DNA of 64,000 nt from Anaeramoeba flamelloides. Lineage: Eukaryota > Metamonada > Anaeramoebidae. The stretch lies in NCBI GenBank assembly GCA_027625915.1, contig JANTQA010000063.1, positions 7,149,501-7,213,500 of the forward strand, read 5' to 3'. Positions 24,216-35,086 of this stretch are shown one piece after another; positions within the stretch are counted from its first letter, which is position 1; each line of letters starts with the position of its first letter. The notes beneath the pieces are model-generated. The model worked only from the letters and a program-made list of their open reading frames with translations, made no database searches and was not told the origin of the DNA. The translations under genes were made by a program, and so were the position numbers.

Positions 24216-24746
24216 ACCAAACCCCATTCCAAAAATTTGGACACATCCAAACTCAAAAACCGGCAAAATAAAACTTAAATTATATTTATTTTTCCAAGCA
24301 TATTATAAAACCACATTTAAATAACCAAGGTTTAATGTTTTTATAAGTAATCATTTTCTTCCAAATAAAAGAAAAAAGTATAAAACAAAAAAATAAAAAT
24401 GAGTATGTCCAAAATGATGAAACGAGCTGAACAAAAAATGTATTGGTAAATTTGTTGAAATTTCACCAACAATTGTTGATCGATCAAATGATAAGATATC
24501 ATCGACCAATTGTATGTGATTTTTTGATTTAACAGCCTCAATACTAACCTTCTGTTTCCCATTCGAAAAGAATTTTCAGATCTAAAGAAACAGATTTAGT
24601 AATTAGTAAAAAAGAAAATGAAAACAAAAAGACAAAAAATGAAATTGTTTGTAAAATCAAAATTATTTCCCAATTGAATGTAAAGTGAATTATTGTTTTT
24701 CTTTCAACTGTTTAAATTGTGTCGAAATTTTTGGAATTTAGTTTAT
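24216..24746. mobile_element. Tc1/mariner-like non-autonomous element B, copy 1
   Basis: About 530 bp with terminal inverted repeats CCCATTCCAAAAATTTGGAC (left) and AATTCCAAAAATTTCGACAC (from the right). Internal landmarks are TGATCGATCAAATGATAAGA and TTGGTAAATTTGTTGAAATT. Copies are at 42381-43411 (interrupted), about 46470-46820 (truncated) and 54829-55359 (opposite orientation). The 73-codon minus-strand frame inside is not conserved in the other copies. Confidence 0.75.
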
Positions 24747-24783
24747 ATAATAAACAATATCCCATTTACAACTAGAACAATTA

Positions 24784-25083
24784 ATGGTTTCCCAATTATT
24801 TAAATCTTTATCTATGAAATTGAAGTAAATTTGCAAGTTTTACTAATATTTTCATGCAATTCAATTAATCATTTTTACTCTGTTTTCAAAATTTCTGGGT
24901 TTTTAGGTTTGGTAGGTATAATTAGTATCATTTTTTATAAATAGGATTTTTACTCAATCAATATGCGTAAAACAAAGTACTGAACAGAAATTCCAAAATT
25001 GGTTATTTTTTAAAGATGAGAATAATATTTCTTGGTGTACTATTATTGATGAATATGAATTAGAGACAGAAATTCTTAAATAG
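24784..25083 (+). CDS. Probable two-exon mini-gene (59 aa)
   Basis: Exon 1 is 24784-24824 (ATG, 41 nt) and exon 2 is 24945-25083, ending in TAG. The 120-nt intron has a GTAAAT donor and an ATAAATAG acceptor, and the phases agree (AA|G, phase 2). The product contains LSMKLKIFTQSICVK, then KFQNWLFFKDENNISWC and an acidic tail, DEYELETEILK. It is tryptophan/phenylalanine-rich in the middle, without a signal peptide or membrane helix. It starts 38 bp after element B ends. No family recognised. It could equally be the terminal exon of a longer gene. Confidence 0.35.
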
Positions 25084-25443
25084 ATGATTATTTTCTAGAT
25101 GAAAAAGATCAAAAAATATTCGAATTTAAAAAATTGAAACACAATAATCAAATAATATTTTGACTTTATATATCACAATATCTGGGTCTGATCTGAATTA
25201 ATATCATAATTTATAAATACATATCATTTTTTATCAAATTTCATGTCTTCATAAGACTTCTTAATATACAATAAGATAAAATAAATAATTTGTTCTTCAG
25301 TTCAAGCACTAATCTAAAACTATTTTCTTCTCTTGAAACTCTTTTGTATTAAAATATTTTTCTTATTAATAAGTTATCTGTTTTTGGGTTTTTAGATTCG
25401 TATTATTACTTTTAAATTAATCCTATTTATGATTTTTAATTTA

Positions 25444-25886
25444 CTGTTGAGAGAAAAATGTTGGACACAGAAAAATGGTTGGATACCTTTTTTAATTGCA
25501 AACATTACTAAAATTTAAAATCAAATCCTATTTATAACTAATTGAATTTTATATAAATCCAGGTTTAAATGTCTTACAAGTTCATTAATATGTGGTTTGT
25601 GAAGAATGCTCATTTGAATTGTTGATAACAAAAGTAAATCTTGCTATTTTAACAAAAATCCTAGTTTTAGTAAAGTTTACTATTAATTCTGAAAATGGTA
25701 ATTTTTAAACTTGATTTAGATTATGAGAGATAAGGTTTTGGAAAAGTAGAATTACATTAATCGTTATTCTAATAAGTAGATTATTGTTATTTTCTCTTTA
25801 GTTATTTCACAAACGATAGAAATTAAAAATCATTTTCAATAATTTTCATAATTAAAATTGCTGTACAACTATTTTTCTCTCAATAG
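25444..25886. mobile_element. Non-autonomous element D, copy 1
   Basis: 443 bp with inverted ends CTGTTGAGAGAAAAATGTTG and, from the right, CTATTGAGAGAAAAATAGTT. A second copy in reverse orientation is at 62045-62503. The doubled GGACA...GAAAAA motif in the ends recalls Tc1-like termini. Non-coding. Confidence 0.75.
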
Positions 25887-27264
25887 TGTGATTTTAATTT
25901 TATAAAAAAAAAATTATCAAAAAATTTTATTTTGTTACATAAATTACATAATAACTTTTCCATAAAATAAATTCCGGAAACTATAATCTGCTAAATAAAA
26001 AATGAAACATAAATTACCAATCAAAAAGTTGAAAAAAAAAATTGTATCATAAAAAAAGGAGGAATATCTATCTGATTGTCTAAAATCATTTTCTGTTCCT
26101 ACTTTATATATTTAATCAAAACAAGTGTTTTTTTTTTAGATTAGAAATTACAGAAAAACCACTAATTATGAAATAAACATTTGGAAAACTTTTACAAAAG
26201 AATTTTTGGAGACATTTGAACATTAGAGATACAATCTTATTGAAAACCAATAGCAAAACAATTCCATTTTAGATGAATCCATAGTAAAAAACCCTTATCC
26301 TTCAAATTTGATAAAAAGTCAACTAATTACAAATGTTCCTTTCAAAACAAATTCTTTTGTGAAGATTTGAAGTTCGCCCAATGTTCAATCGAAAATTCCA
26401 ATCGATCTAAAGAAACAAGCTCAAGAAATAGAGATCACAAATTACAATCTCTGAGGTGAACTTGACAGATAAATTCAAATAAATTGGATAAAATTTTAAG
26501 ATCAATTTTCTTTTTTGTAATCTAATTACTTAACTTTGAAAACAACTCTCGAGAAAGAATCTTTTGAAACCAAACCAATTGTAAAAAGTTTTCTTAGTAT
26601 TTAAATCAAGCGAATGCTTTCTTCAAAATAATTTCAAAAACGGAAATAGAACTAAAAATTTATCAGTATTTGCAAAAGAAAACACAAATAAAAAAATGAA
26701 GTGAAAAGTTTTTCCCTTTTTATTCTTAAGAGACATTCTGAACAAAATAATATTTTGGAAAGAGAGAACAACAATTATTTCAATTCAAAAATTCAAAACA
26801 ATCGCTTTAAATTTTTTTGTGAATCCCAATTGTCCAAAACTCAAAAGTTTTCGCTTGAAATAAAAAAAGATTTTTGTCAACAAATTCCAAAAAATAAAAT
26901 CTTTGCCAAACACAAACGGAAAGTTGTCAAATCGTTAAAAAATGAGACCAAAACAACAGAAACAAAAACCTTTCAAGATCTTATCAATTTTCAATCCAAT
27001 CTTGTGACTTTTTCAAAAAATTGATTTTTGTAAGAAAATGAGATTGTGGGGTTGAAGGGAAAATTAAAAAAAAAAAAAATATACACAAAAAAATGAAGCT
27101 TTCAAAAGAACAAAATTCCTATATTTTGATTCTGCTTCATTTCTCTTGGTTGTTTGCTTTTTTTTCTTTCCAAAAATAACTTTAAAAGGCAAGGATTATT
27201 AAAAAAAAAAAAAAAAAAAAAAAAAACAAAGCGTGTTTCGTTGTTTTTTTTTATTTACATAAAT
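25887..27264. other. Intergenic DNA with an A-rich open stretch at 26692-27024
   Basis: An open frame of about 110 codons (26692-27024), rich in K, N, Q and F, has no ATG and no convincing acceptor. It may be the flank or a broken piece of a gene. A poly-A run lies at about 27201-27226. This region lies downstream of the minus-strand gene ending at 27265. Confidence 0.35.
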
Positions 27265-27798
27265 TTATTGGGAAAGGTGGTATTGACCAACGGCAAGTTG
27301 AGAAATCAAAACCCGAACTTCGCTCATTGACATGAATCGAATAACAATTTCCATGGGTGTAATTTTTACTAAAGATCCAAACATTTTGTTTGAGTTTTCG
27401 GACTCTTCGAGGTAACAACATGAGTTAAGAGGGAACTCAAGATCTTCATAAAAAAGTGTTTCGTTTTCAACAAAAACATTAATAAAGTTTTGGTTTTGTT
27501 CAAAGACTAATTGCTTTTGTTTTTGTTTTTCTATTTCTTCTTGTTCTTGTTGTAGTTGTTGTTGTTGTTTTTGTAGTTGTTGTTGTTGTTGTTCTTCTTC
27601 AATTTGGATCTGTGTTGTTGAGTGTTCTTCCTTTTCATCCTCTTCTTCTTTTTCTTTTTCATTTTCTGTTTCTGTTTCTGTTTCTGATTGGTATTGTTCT
27701 TTTTCGTTGTTTTGGTGAGTAGAATTTTGTTTTAAATATTCAAGGATTTGGCTAAACTTTACTCCTCTTGTATAACCATTGGTTTTTTCTTCGATCAT
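27265..27798 (-). CDS. 177-aa Q/E-rich protein of unknown family
   Basis: ATG at 27798; the frame stays open a few codons upstream, so an upstream exon is possible. The N-terminus, NGYTRGVKFSQILEYLKQN, is a compact amphipathic block. Residues ~35-70 alternate E with K, T or N, and ~70-100 form a glutamine-rich coiled segment (QQQQLQKQQQQLQQEQ). The C-terminal ~70 residues look folded: FINVFVENETLFYEDLEF, then ITPMEIVIRFMSMSEVRVLI and a final SQLAVGQYHLSQ. E/K and Q runs are compositional and give no function. Coding is supported by raised GC, a clear start and stop, and an ordered C-terminus. No domain was recognised. Confidence 0.6.
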   Translation of the reverse strand: MIEEKTNGYTRGVKFSQILEYLKQNSTHQNNEKEQYQSETETETENEKEKEEEDEKEEHSTTQIQIEEEQQQQQLQKQQQQLQQEQEEIEKQKQKQLVFEQNQNFINVFVENETLFYEDLEFPLNSCCYLEESENSNKMFGSLVKITPMEIVIRFMSMSEVRVLISQLAVGQYHLSQ

Positions 27799-28287
27799 TC
27801 GAATAGTCAATCTTAAAGTTAGAATTTAGAAAAAATTAAGAATTAAGGTTTGGGTAAGATTAACTGTTTGTATTGTATGAAATTAAGTACTTTATTGTTT
27901 TCCAAGAAAGGTTCAAATTGTGAATCGAAAATAGGGTTGTGTCTAAAAAGCAAAAAAAAACAAAAAATAAAAAATTCAAGTTGAGAAATTTGAAACATTT
28001 TGATAAATTCTTTATTTTCAGAGTTATTTTTTCTGTGTGTTAAGTTACGGACTCGGAATTAATTCTTTCCAATGAGTAAATTATTCAGAAAAAAGGGAAA
28101 TATGCTAATAATCAATGTCGATCATAACTAGAAATAAGCATTAAAACTTAAAAACTGTTAATTTAACTGAGTGTGAACTTTTTCATCTTACAAGCTTCTT
28201 TTCAACACTTACAAATTATTCTGATCAAAATTATTCATATATAACAACTATAATCCATTTTTCTAACTATAACAATACTTTTTTTCA
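27799..28287. other. 5' region of the 27265 gene
   Basis: AT-rich, with no second gene on either strand. A CTTTAAG trinucleotide-rich segment just upstream of the ATG on the minus strand could hold an acceptor. Confidence 0.35.
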
Positions 28288-28745
28288 TCTTGTTCCAAGG
28301 TAACATCCAGCCTACTACCCAATAGTATACCTAAGTTCAAATCAATTTTGAAGTTAAACTTCTTGATATTAAAAGTAAAATTTAAATTCTTCAATGCGAT
28401 TTGTTTTAAATTTTTCCATAACACAAACTCAATTTTTTTGAATTTTTTAGTTTTTTTGATGTTTCTAAATTTTCTTCAAAAATTAATTCTATTTTTTGAG
28501 ATAAATTTTGGAATTTGATCCTTTATTTTTCGAATTTTATTTATAAATAATAGAACTTTCAGAAACCAATACCCCATTTAATTAGGGTTTATTATTGGTT
28601 TCTTTGATCGGTTGATTTATAGGTCTTCTATAACAAAAAAACATGCTTTTTATATTGAAACAAAGATTAAACTTTTGTGTACCTATTATTTTGGCAACAG
28701 TACAATTATTTTAAAATGACTTTTAGTTTTGATTCTTCTCAATTT
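28288..28745. repeat. Dispersed repeat G, copy 4 (left module only)
   Basis: Begins CTTGTTCCAAGGTAACATCC like 15349-15370 and continues through the GATCCTTTATTTTTCGAATT, AACTTTCAGAAACCAATACC and GGTTTCTTTGATCGGTTGAT landmarks. It stops before the region that follows in the longer copies, so it may be a lone terminal module of a decayed element. Confidence 0.55.
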
Positions 28746-29880
28746 GATATTTTTTTTTAAAGTATTAGCCTTAATATCTTTTTCTAATAGGCTAATGTTT
28801 AAAAGTAAATCCGGAACAGTAATACATAGAATTAAAGAGCAGTAATCTTTCACAATCATATGATTTGGAAACTCTTCTTTATTATCTTAAACCTGAATCT
28901 GAAAAAAAACCTTTTGTTTTAGTAATGACTCAAAGATTGTGCAAGTTTTTAAATAAAATTGTGGTTCATCTTGAGGTTTTGGATTTCTCTTTACCAAGAG
29001 TGAATTATTTATCTTGGAAACAAAAAGCTTGTTAATTACTATAAAATATTCGAAAAATCTTTGTTTTTTCAGATAAGAAATCATACTTTCGCTTGAAAAA
29101 ATTAATTTTCATCATTTTTTTCAAGTATATTCAACCTAATAATTGTGATTTTTTATGATATCCTATCAATACATCTTCCTGAAAATTGATAATTTTGAAT
29201 AAAGTGATTTATTTTTCAACTTGAAATCATGTCTTTTTTTTCTTGTAATCAAAAAGAAATAACAATTATAAGGACAGAATGAAAAAAAATAAGTGTATTT
29301 TATTCAAAATCAAAAAGAAAATATTCAAAAATAATAAATTGTATCATTTACAATAGTTTATTTCCATTCATGGTCAGATTATACCCTCCACATTATTTTT
29401 TGCGAATAGATACTTAATGATGTACACTCTTAACATATTCTTCGTATAGACAACAAATACAATCCTTTCATTAAATCAAAGTTCCAATAATCTTTTATCA
29501 AAAGATTAAAATAAATTATTTTTGCAAAAATAGGATCTATAATAAAATATCAAAATTATTTATTTAAAATACAAAGTTATTCAAGCAACCCATCAAGCTC
29601 AGCAACCCTGAAATTCAGGAAATTTACTAAATTATGAAATAGATTTTATTATGTAATCAGTAACAATTTGATAAATCTTGTACTTTATGTTTAAAGTAGG
29701 AACAGAAGGAAATAATAGAAAATATTAATCGTTTTTTTTTCGGTATTACCTACATACAAAAATACAGATTAATTTTTCCGTGATATATTCACAGAATTTT
29801 TTTTTTTAATGAATTAAATATTAAAATAAGACAGTTTGAAATTATTTTCATAATTAATGATCATGAAGAATATAATTTTT
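28746..29880. other. AT-rich intergenic DNA
   Basis: A 65-codon minus-strand frame (29084-28887) has no family or splice support. Nothing else is seen. Confidence 0.4.
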
Positions 29881-30473
29881 TAAGGTATTTCCAAAAAAGT
29901 GTGGTATTTTTTTTTTACATTTCATATAAAAATCATCTTTTTTTAGTAGAGATATTTTTAATTGGTAATATCCAATTAAGTTTCATATACATATTTATTG
30001 AAACGATGACTAAGCTATTTATTTCAAAATAGATTTGATGAAATATTTCCAAAAAATAAAAAAAAAAAATAGCATTTTTTTAGGTGAAAATAATGTAGGA
30101 ACAATTTATATAAAAAAATGAAAATATAGAAAGGGTATAAATGATTTTTTATACAGCAAAATACCGGTATATGCTTTTAATTTTGATTAAAAATTTTTTG
30201 AGATTAAACAAGTTATGAAATGGATTTTTTTGATCAAAAAGAAGGAAATAATAAATAATAATTTTCACATCCAAAAATATCAGATAATATCGAAATCAAG
30301 GAAATTTTAATATCTTTTATTTATATAATACTATAATAAGAAAAATATTGAATTATTAAAAAGAATCAATAAATGGTAAATAATAATTTTATATATTTAA
30401 ATACTCTTTGGAATATGTATTTTTATAATTATTTTTTAAAAGAAATTTTCCCTACTTTTTTGGAAATATCTTA
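29881..30473. mobile_element. ~590-bp inverted-repeat element R
   Basis: Ends TAAGGTATTTCCAAAAAAGT and, from the right, TAAGATATTTCCAAAAAAGT. An internal partial copy of the end lies near 30040. Non-coding, single copy in this window. Confidence 0.6.
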
Positions 30474-30559
30474 CTTAAATTAATCAAATTAGGGAATTAA
30501 AAGCAAAGTCTAGAACTTTTCCATAATTTAAAAGAATAGATAAAAATCAAATAATTTAC

Positions 30560-31200
30560 AAATTTTTTTTTTTAATTCAAGAAAACCTAACGAAGTTTTT
30601 TGAATTTAAAAAAATTGAGTAAAATTTTCGATTGTGTATAATTATTGTAAAATAAAAAGGTTTAAAGAAAGGGGTTCTTCAAGTGTCTTACTTTTCCAGA
30701 ATCCAAAAGAATGGAGAAAAATCAAAGATTTGACTCAATTCTCAAGAATATTGATAAAATCAATTCTTTTTTTTTTAAATTGAGAAATAAAAAGAAATTT
30801 CTTGAATTATTTTTTTCGGTCTGGAATTAAAATAATATAATAGTTTTTTATTTAAAGTTTTCTATTTTATTAGGAAAATCTATATATTTTCGTTAGATTT
30901 TTTTAAGTTTTCTATTTATTTTTGAATTTTTCTGGGTTTTTTTGAAGTTTTCTATTTTATTTCGAAAATCTATTGATTTTCGTTAACTTTCTTTTACTTT
31001 TTAAAATAAACCGAAAATTTATTAAAATTTTCTGTTTATTTCAAAAAGTAAAAAAAAATGGAGAACACTTCACAAATAAATAGAAAACTCAAAAAAACCT
31101 AACGAAAATCAATAGATTTTCTTAATAAAATAGAAAACTTCAAAAAAAACCTAGATCACTTAACAAATAAAAAGAAAACACTAGAAAAACAAACTCTTTT
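30560..31200. repeat. Palindromic module cluster E/F
   Basis: Contains the F hairpin at about 30697-30745 (AGAATGGAGAAAAATCAAAG and its partial complement), two half-modules at 30850-30980 (ATCTATTGATTTTCGTTA), the long hairpin at about 30988-31055 (arms CTTTTTAAAATAAACC/TTTATTTCAAAAAG) and reverse half-modules up to about 31160. AACCTAACG joins modules at 30586 and 31098. Confidence 0.7.
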
Positions 31201-31503
31201 TTTTTTAATATTTTGAAATAGAGAAATTTCATTGTAAAAAAAAAAAAATTCTTTTTATTTATAAATGGATGATTTTTTGTTTGCATTTAATAAGAAAAAT
31301 TTCAAATATCTATTCCCTAAAAAAAAAAATTTAAAATAAGATAGATAAGAAAAAAAAGTAGTAAATTTTCTCCTTTTTTCATAAAAATTCCTGTATTTTT
31401 TCCTTCATTCTTATTCAAAAATCAAGTCCAAAATTATTTTGATTATTGAAATTAAAATTAAATTCAAAACATCAAATAAATATAAAAATTAAGTATTAAA
31501 GAG

Positions 31504-31996
31504 AAGCAAATATCGGGTATGAAAAAAAGCCCAGACAAGGATTTTTAATTGTCAGTATTAGGAAAATTGTTCTGGAATTTTTTTTATTTTCAATCAAATT
31601 CTTTTTATGAAGAATCAAAATTTTGAAGATATATCTCACTCACTTTTTGGAATAATGATTAATCAAATTACACTTATCAAAACACCAACAAATCAATTAA
31701 AATGCAAGAATAATAATTATCCTTTTCCCAAACTCTTAGCAAATCTCTATAAAACTCAATGGTTTTACAAAAATAGTTGATCTACTTATGCTATCACTCA
31801 ATTACTTGAGTATTCTAGAGAAACCTTACTTTAATGAACTTTAGGTTGGTTTATTTCTGTATTCATAAAAAAAATGTATTTTTAAAAATAGGAATTTGAT
31901 TGAAAATATTTATTATTACACATCAATTTTACAAATATTCCTAATTAAAAATCTTGTCAGGTTTTTTTTTTTTCATGTACTTTATTTTTTTCACTA
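31504..31996. mobile_element. Tc1-like non-autonomous element C, copy 1
   Basis: About 493 bp. The left end contains ATATCGGGTATGAAAAAAAG and CCAGACAAGGATTTTTAATT; the right end mirrors it (AATCTTGTCAGG...TCATGTAC). It aligns over its length with 42509-42997 (internal AATCAAATTACACTTATCAA and ATTACTTGAGTATTCTAGAG). Non-coding. Confidence 0.7.
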
Positions 31997-32725
31997 TTAA
32001 AGATTCAATTAACCCATTTTTGGGTTAATTAGTAAACAACTATAATAGCTACTTTTTTGGATTTTTTGATTCGAGGCTTTTTCTATTCTTATGCATGGGG
32101 TTTAAGATTTTAATAATAGTTTTTAATGAAGTTTTAGGAATTCCCTTTTCATATATCTTCATTGATCAATGAAAAATAACTAAAAAAAATCATTGTAAAA
32201 TTTTTTCATTTTCCGCTACCATCTTACAATTAAAACTTTATTGATAGTTTTTTTTTAGAATGGTAAATTAGCAATTAAAAATTGAAAAAATTGATGTATA
32301 TATAATAATCTACATAAATCAAAAACAAAATATATTTTGTAAAGTTACATTTCTAAGAGTTCAGCAAAAACTCTTCAAAAAGAAACTTGTGATGAATAAA
32401 GCCAAACTAATAATAAAATTGATACTTTTCTCAGATCATCTTATAAAAATGAACAATTTCGAACAAATCAACTAGAAGAATCAAATTATGCTGATAATAC
32501 AAATAATTTTGATAAAAATTAATCGAAATAAGTATTTAAACATTAAAAAATAATAGGACACAGGGAACTTGTTTTCAAGAATATCTAATACAAAAATAAT
32601 GCAATCCATCTAAATACTTTCAATGCCTTTTCGAACTTTCAGACTGACAGCCTTTAAGATTTCAGTCTCTGATATTCTTTCAAATTTTTTTCAAATTTTA
32701 AGACTTGATACAAACTTTTTATATA
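31997..32725. other. AT-rich intergenic DNA
   Basis: No gene or clear repeat seen. Confidence 0.4.
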
Positions 32726-33125
32726 CAGTCAATCCAAAGTTACCGTGAAATTTTATCAATATCAAAGTTTGATGTTGCTATAAATTTTTAAAAAGTTGAA
32801 TATGAGAGTAATAAAACTCATCTTGAAAAAAAAAATTTCCTAAATGAACCAATATTCAAGAATTATTTCTGATTTTCAAAAAATAAATTTTCTCAGAACC
32901 AAAATGACTCTAAAAATCGAAAATTCATTAAGAAACTACTTAAAATTTACTCTAAAAAATGAAAATCTTTCTCCATATCATTATAATTTTATTTTTTATA
33001 TCAACATATTTCTGAAAAAATATTTTCAATATAAGCTTTCTTATTCTTAGATTCTTAGATTTAAAAATCTATATCAACATTAAAATTTGAGATTGATAAA
33101 ATTTCAGGGTGACTTGGAACAGCTG
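32726..33125. mobile_element. 400-bp TA-flanked element S (related to family I)
   Basis: TA on both sides (32724-32725 and 33126-33127). Ends CAGTCAATCCAAAGTTACCG and, from the right, CAGCTGTTCCAAGTCACCCT, both continuing TGAAATTTTATCAAT. The right end matches the family I terminus. A 68-codon frame inside (32844-33050) is not supported elsewhere. Confidence 0.7.
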
Positions 33126-33513
33126 TACTAAAAAAGGGAAAAAAATAAAAATGAACAAAAGATAAAAATTAGGAATTTATTAAAAATTTTTTAAAGTTAT
33201 CTAAATAAAAATATTTATAACCTTTGAAAAAACCGAAAACTCTTTTTATGAAAATCGAAAATGAGAAAAGTTGTTTAAAGTGCAAGTTTTTTCAACCTTG
33301 AATTTTTAAAAATTTTATAAATTGAAAGTTTTTTGAAATTTGATCTTGAAATTTCGTTCAAAATCTGTACACAATTTTAAAAAAAACAAAAATTGTTGTT
33401 CAGTAAAATAAGTAACTACTATTTTTGTGCTTTTCATGTCTAGTTTCCAAAAAAAAAAAAAAAAACAGTTTTTATTTCTTTACTTTTTATTTTTGGTTTT
33501 TTTTAATCATTAA
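33126..33513. other. AT-rich intergenic DNA
   Basis: A poly-A run lies at about 33450-33465. Nothing else is seen. Confidence 0.4.
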
Positions 33514-34441
33514 ATGACTAGTCTCTTTTAATTTTTTTTTTTGACCAATATTCTAAATAAGGAATCCTTATCTTGAAATATGTTTAAAATTGATAAAAAA
33601 ACAGTTTTTTTCAATGTTAGAACTTTTAGTTATTTTTTTTTTTAAATTTTTCAATTAGTCAAAAACAGTGAATTTTGAAAATTTTTTTTTGAAAAAAAAA
33701 GAAAATTTTTATCTTGATTTTAGATTTAATTATTTTCTCAAAATTAATATTTATTCTCATTTTGAAAAACGAAAAAATAATTGTAAACTGATAAATCTTT
33801 TCTCTTTCGCTTCTGTTCATCCAACTTGACTCTGTAAAGAACTTAAATTGTTTTCTCAATAATTACTTTTTATCAAAAATAGTTCTTATTTTTTTCTTTT
33901 TTTTTGTTCGACACTGGCAAATACTTTAAGAATAGTAATTTGGGACAACTTTTTAAAACTTCAAATTTGACAAAAACAAAAGAGTGTAAACTCAAAAAGT
34001 GGTTTCAAGGTAAAAAAAAGAATGGTACAAGAAAACAAGGAAATCTTTTATTTAGGGTAAAGAATATATTGTATATTTTTTTCTAATCAAACTGTTTTTT
34101 CATGCAAATCCAAAATAAAGCTTTTCAGGTTTATTTTTAAATTAATTTTTGTAGGTCTTCCACAAACACAACAAGGTTTTACTTTCTTGCTCATATTTTT
34201 TTTTATTTTTTGTATTTTTGCGAAAAGTTGAAAAAAAAGCAACTTTCAAAAAAGTGAAAAAAAAGGAAAAATTTTTTTATTTCTTTAAAAACAATAAATA
34301 AATTTAATGAATGTCATTTAGCAAGATTTCATTACTATACAAAGAATTTTTTCACTTTGATTTCAAATCTAAGTAATTGGCAAAAAAAAATCTAAATCTC
34401 TATTAAATTTACCTAAAAAAAATTTAACGGAGACTAATCCC
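33514..34441 (-). mobile_element. TTAA-flanked element N, copy 1 (928 bp)
   Basis: TTAA at 33510-33513 and 34442-34445. Ends match GGGACTAGTC (one end diverged to ATGACTAGTC). It aligns in reverse with the 931-bp copy at 43923-44853. TTAA target and GGG-type ends fit the piggyBac superfamily. It carries a 35-codon frame on the minus strand (34194-34087) that is also intact in the other copy. It lies 57 bp downstream of the Ras gene's stop codon. Confidence 0.8.
34087..34194 (-). CDS. 35-aa CxxC micro-frame in element N
   Basis: ATG at 34194, TGA at 34087-34089. The protein begins MSKKVKPCCVCGRPTK and ends LDLHEKTV. The copy at 44166-44273 has exactly the same length and 20 of 35 identical residues: the MxKKVKxCxVCGRxTK block and the LDLHExxV tail. 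It could be a real micro-protein or the last exon (cysteine-rich tail) of a lost piggyBac-type transposase. Function is unknown. Confidence 0.4.
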   Translation of the reverse strand: MSKKVKPCCVCGRPTKINLKINLKSFILDLHEKTV

Positions 34442-34498
34442 TTAAGAGTTTTAAACAAGATACATAATGCTCGGTGCATTACATAAAAGTGAATTAAT

Positions 34499-35086
34499 TT
34501 ATAATATTTCACATCTACTTCGTTTGTGATTATTATTGGAGAATGTGTTGTCAAGATTATAGTTTAGATTGTCCGATCTAGACTTGTTTATTATCCTCGC
34601 CAATCCACTAAAAGCCTGTTCAACATTTAGATTGTTTTTAGCTGAAGTTTCAATAAAAGAGCAATTTAGACTTTCAGCGAGCTCTATCCCTTCACATTGA
34701 GAGACTTTCCGATCATTCTCAAGATCAGATTTGTTTCCAACTATCACTATTGGAATACCATCAGATTCTTTGAGATCTCTGAGATATTCACAATAACCAC
34801 TGACTTCGTCAAAGGACTTTCTTGAATCGATAGAATATAAAACTAAAAAGCCTTCAGCTGATATTATACATGAATACCTCATTGCTGAGAATTCCTGATA
34901 TACTGCAGTGTCAAGAACATCCAAATTGCAAGTTTCACCTTCAATTACTATTTGTTTTTCATCACTACCATCAATTTCAGAAGCACGATCACAAAGAAAT
35001 AGATTTTTGGTAAATCGATGAGCTAAAGCAGTTTTTCCAACACCTAGTCCTCCACTTATAAATACACGATAATTATTTTGTGTCAT
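34499..35086 (-). CDS. Divergent Ras-family small GTPase with degenerate switch residues
   Basis: 195 aa, intronless, ATG at 35086. Domain order is normal: P-loop GGLGVGKT (residues 12-19), guanine-specificity motif NKSD, ETSAK, and C-terminal CAAX box CEIL for prenylation, predicting membrane attachment. Aligned to human Ras (offset +2), key catalytic positions are changed: Gly12 is Leu14, Gly60 is Val62, Gln61 is Tyr63 (DTAVYQEFSAMR), and the switch I Mg/effector threonine Thr35 is Glu37 with its neighbours altered. In canonical Ras, changes at Gly12 or Gln61 block hydrolysis and Thr35 is needed for the active conformation. So this is probably a constitutively bound or pseudo-GTPase; that is inference. 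The frame is intact, so it is unlikely to be a pseudogene. Element N1 lies just beyond its 3' end. Confidence 0.9.
   Translation of the reverse strand: MTQNNYRVFISGGLGVGKTALAHRFTKNLFLCDRASEIDGSDEKQIVIEGETCNLDVLDTAVYQEFSAMRYSCIISAEGFLVLYSIDSRKSFDEVSGYCEYLRDLKESDGIPIVIVGNKSDLENDRKVSQCEGIELAESLNCSFIETSAKNNLNVEQAFSGLARIINKSRSDNLNYNLDNTFSNNNHKRSRCEIL

Noticed and set aside
26692-27024. 110-codon K/N/Q-rich plus-strand frame
   Set aside because: No ATG and no convincing acceptor; low complexity alone does not show coding.
32844-33050. 68-codon ATG frame inside element S
   Set aside because: Lies in the centre of a transposon-like foldback; no second copy keeps it and the composition is that of the surrounding DNA.
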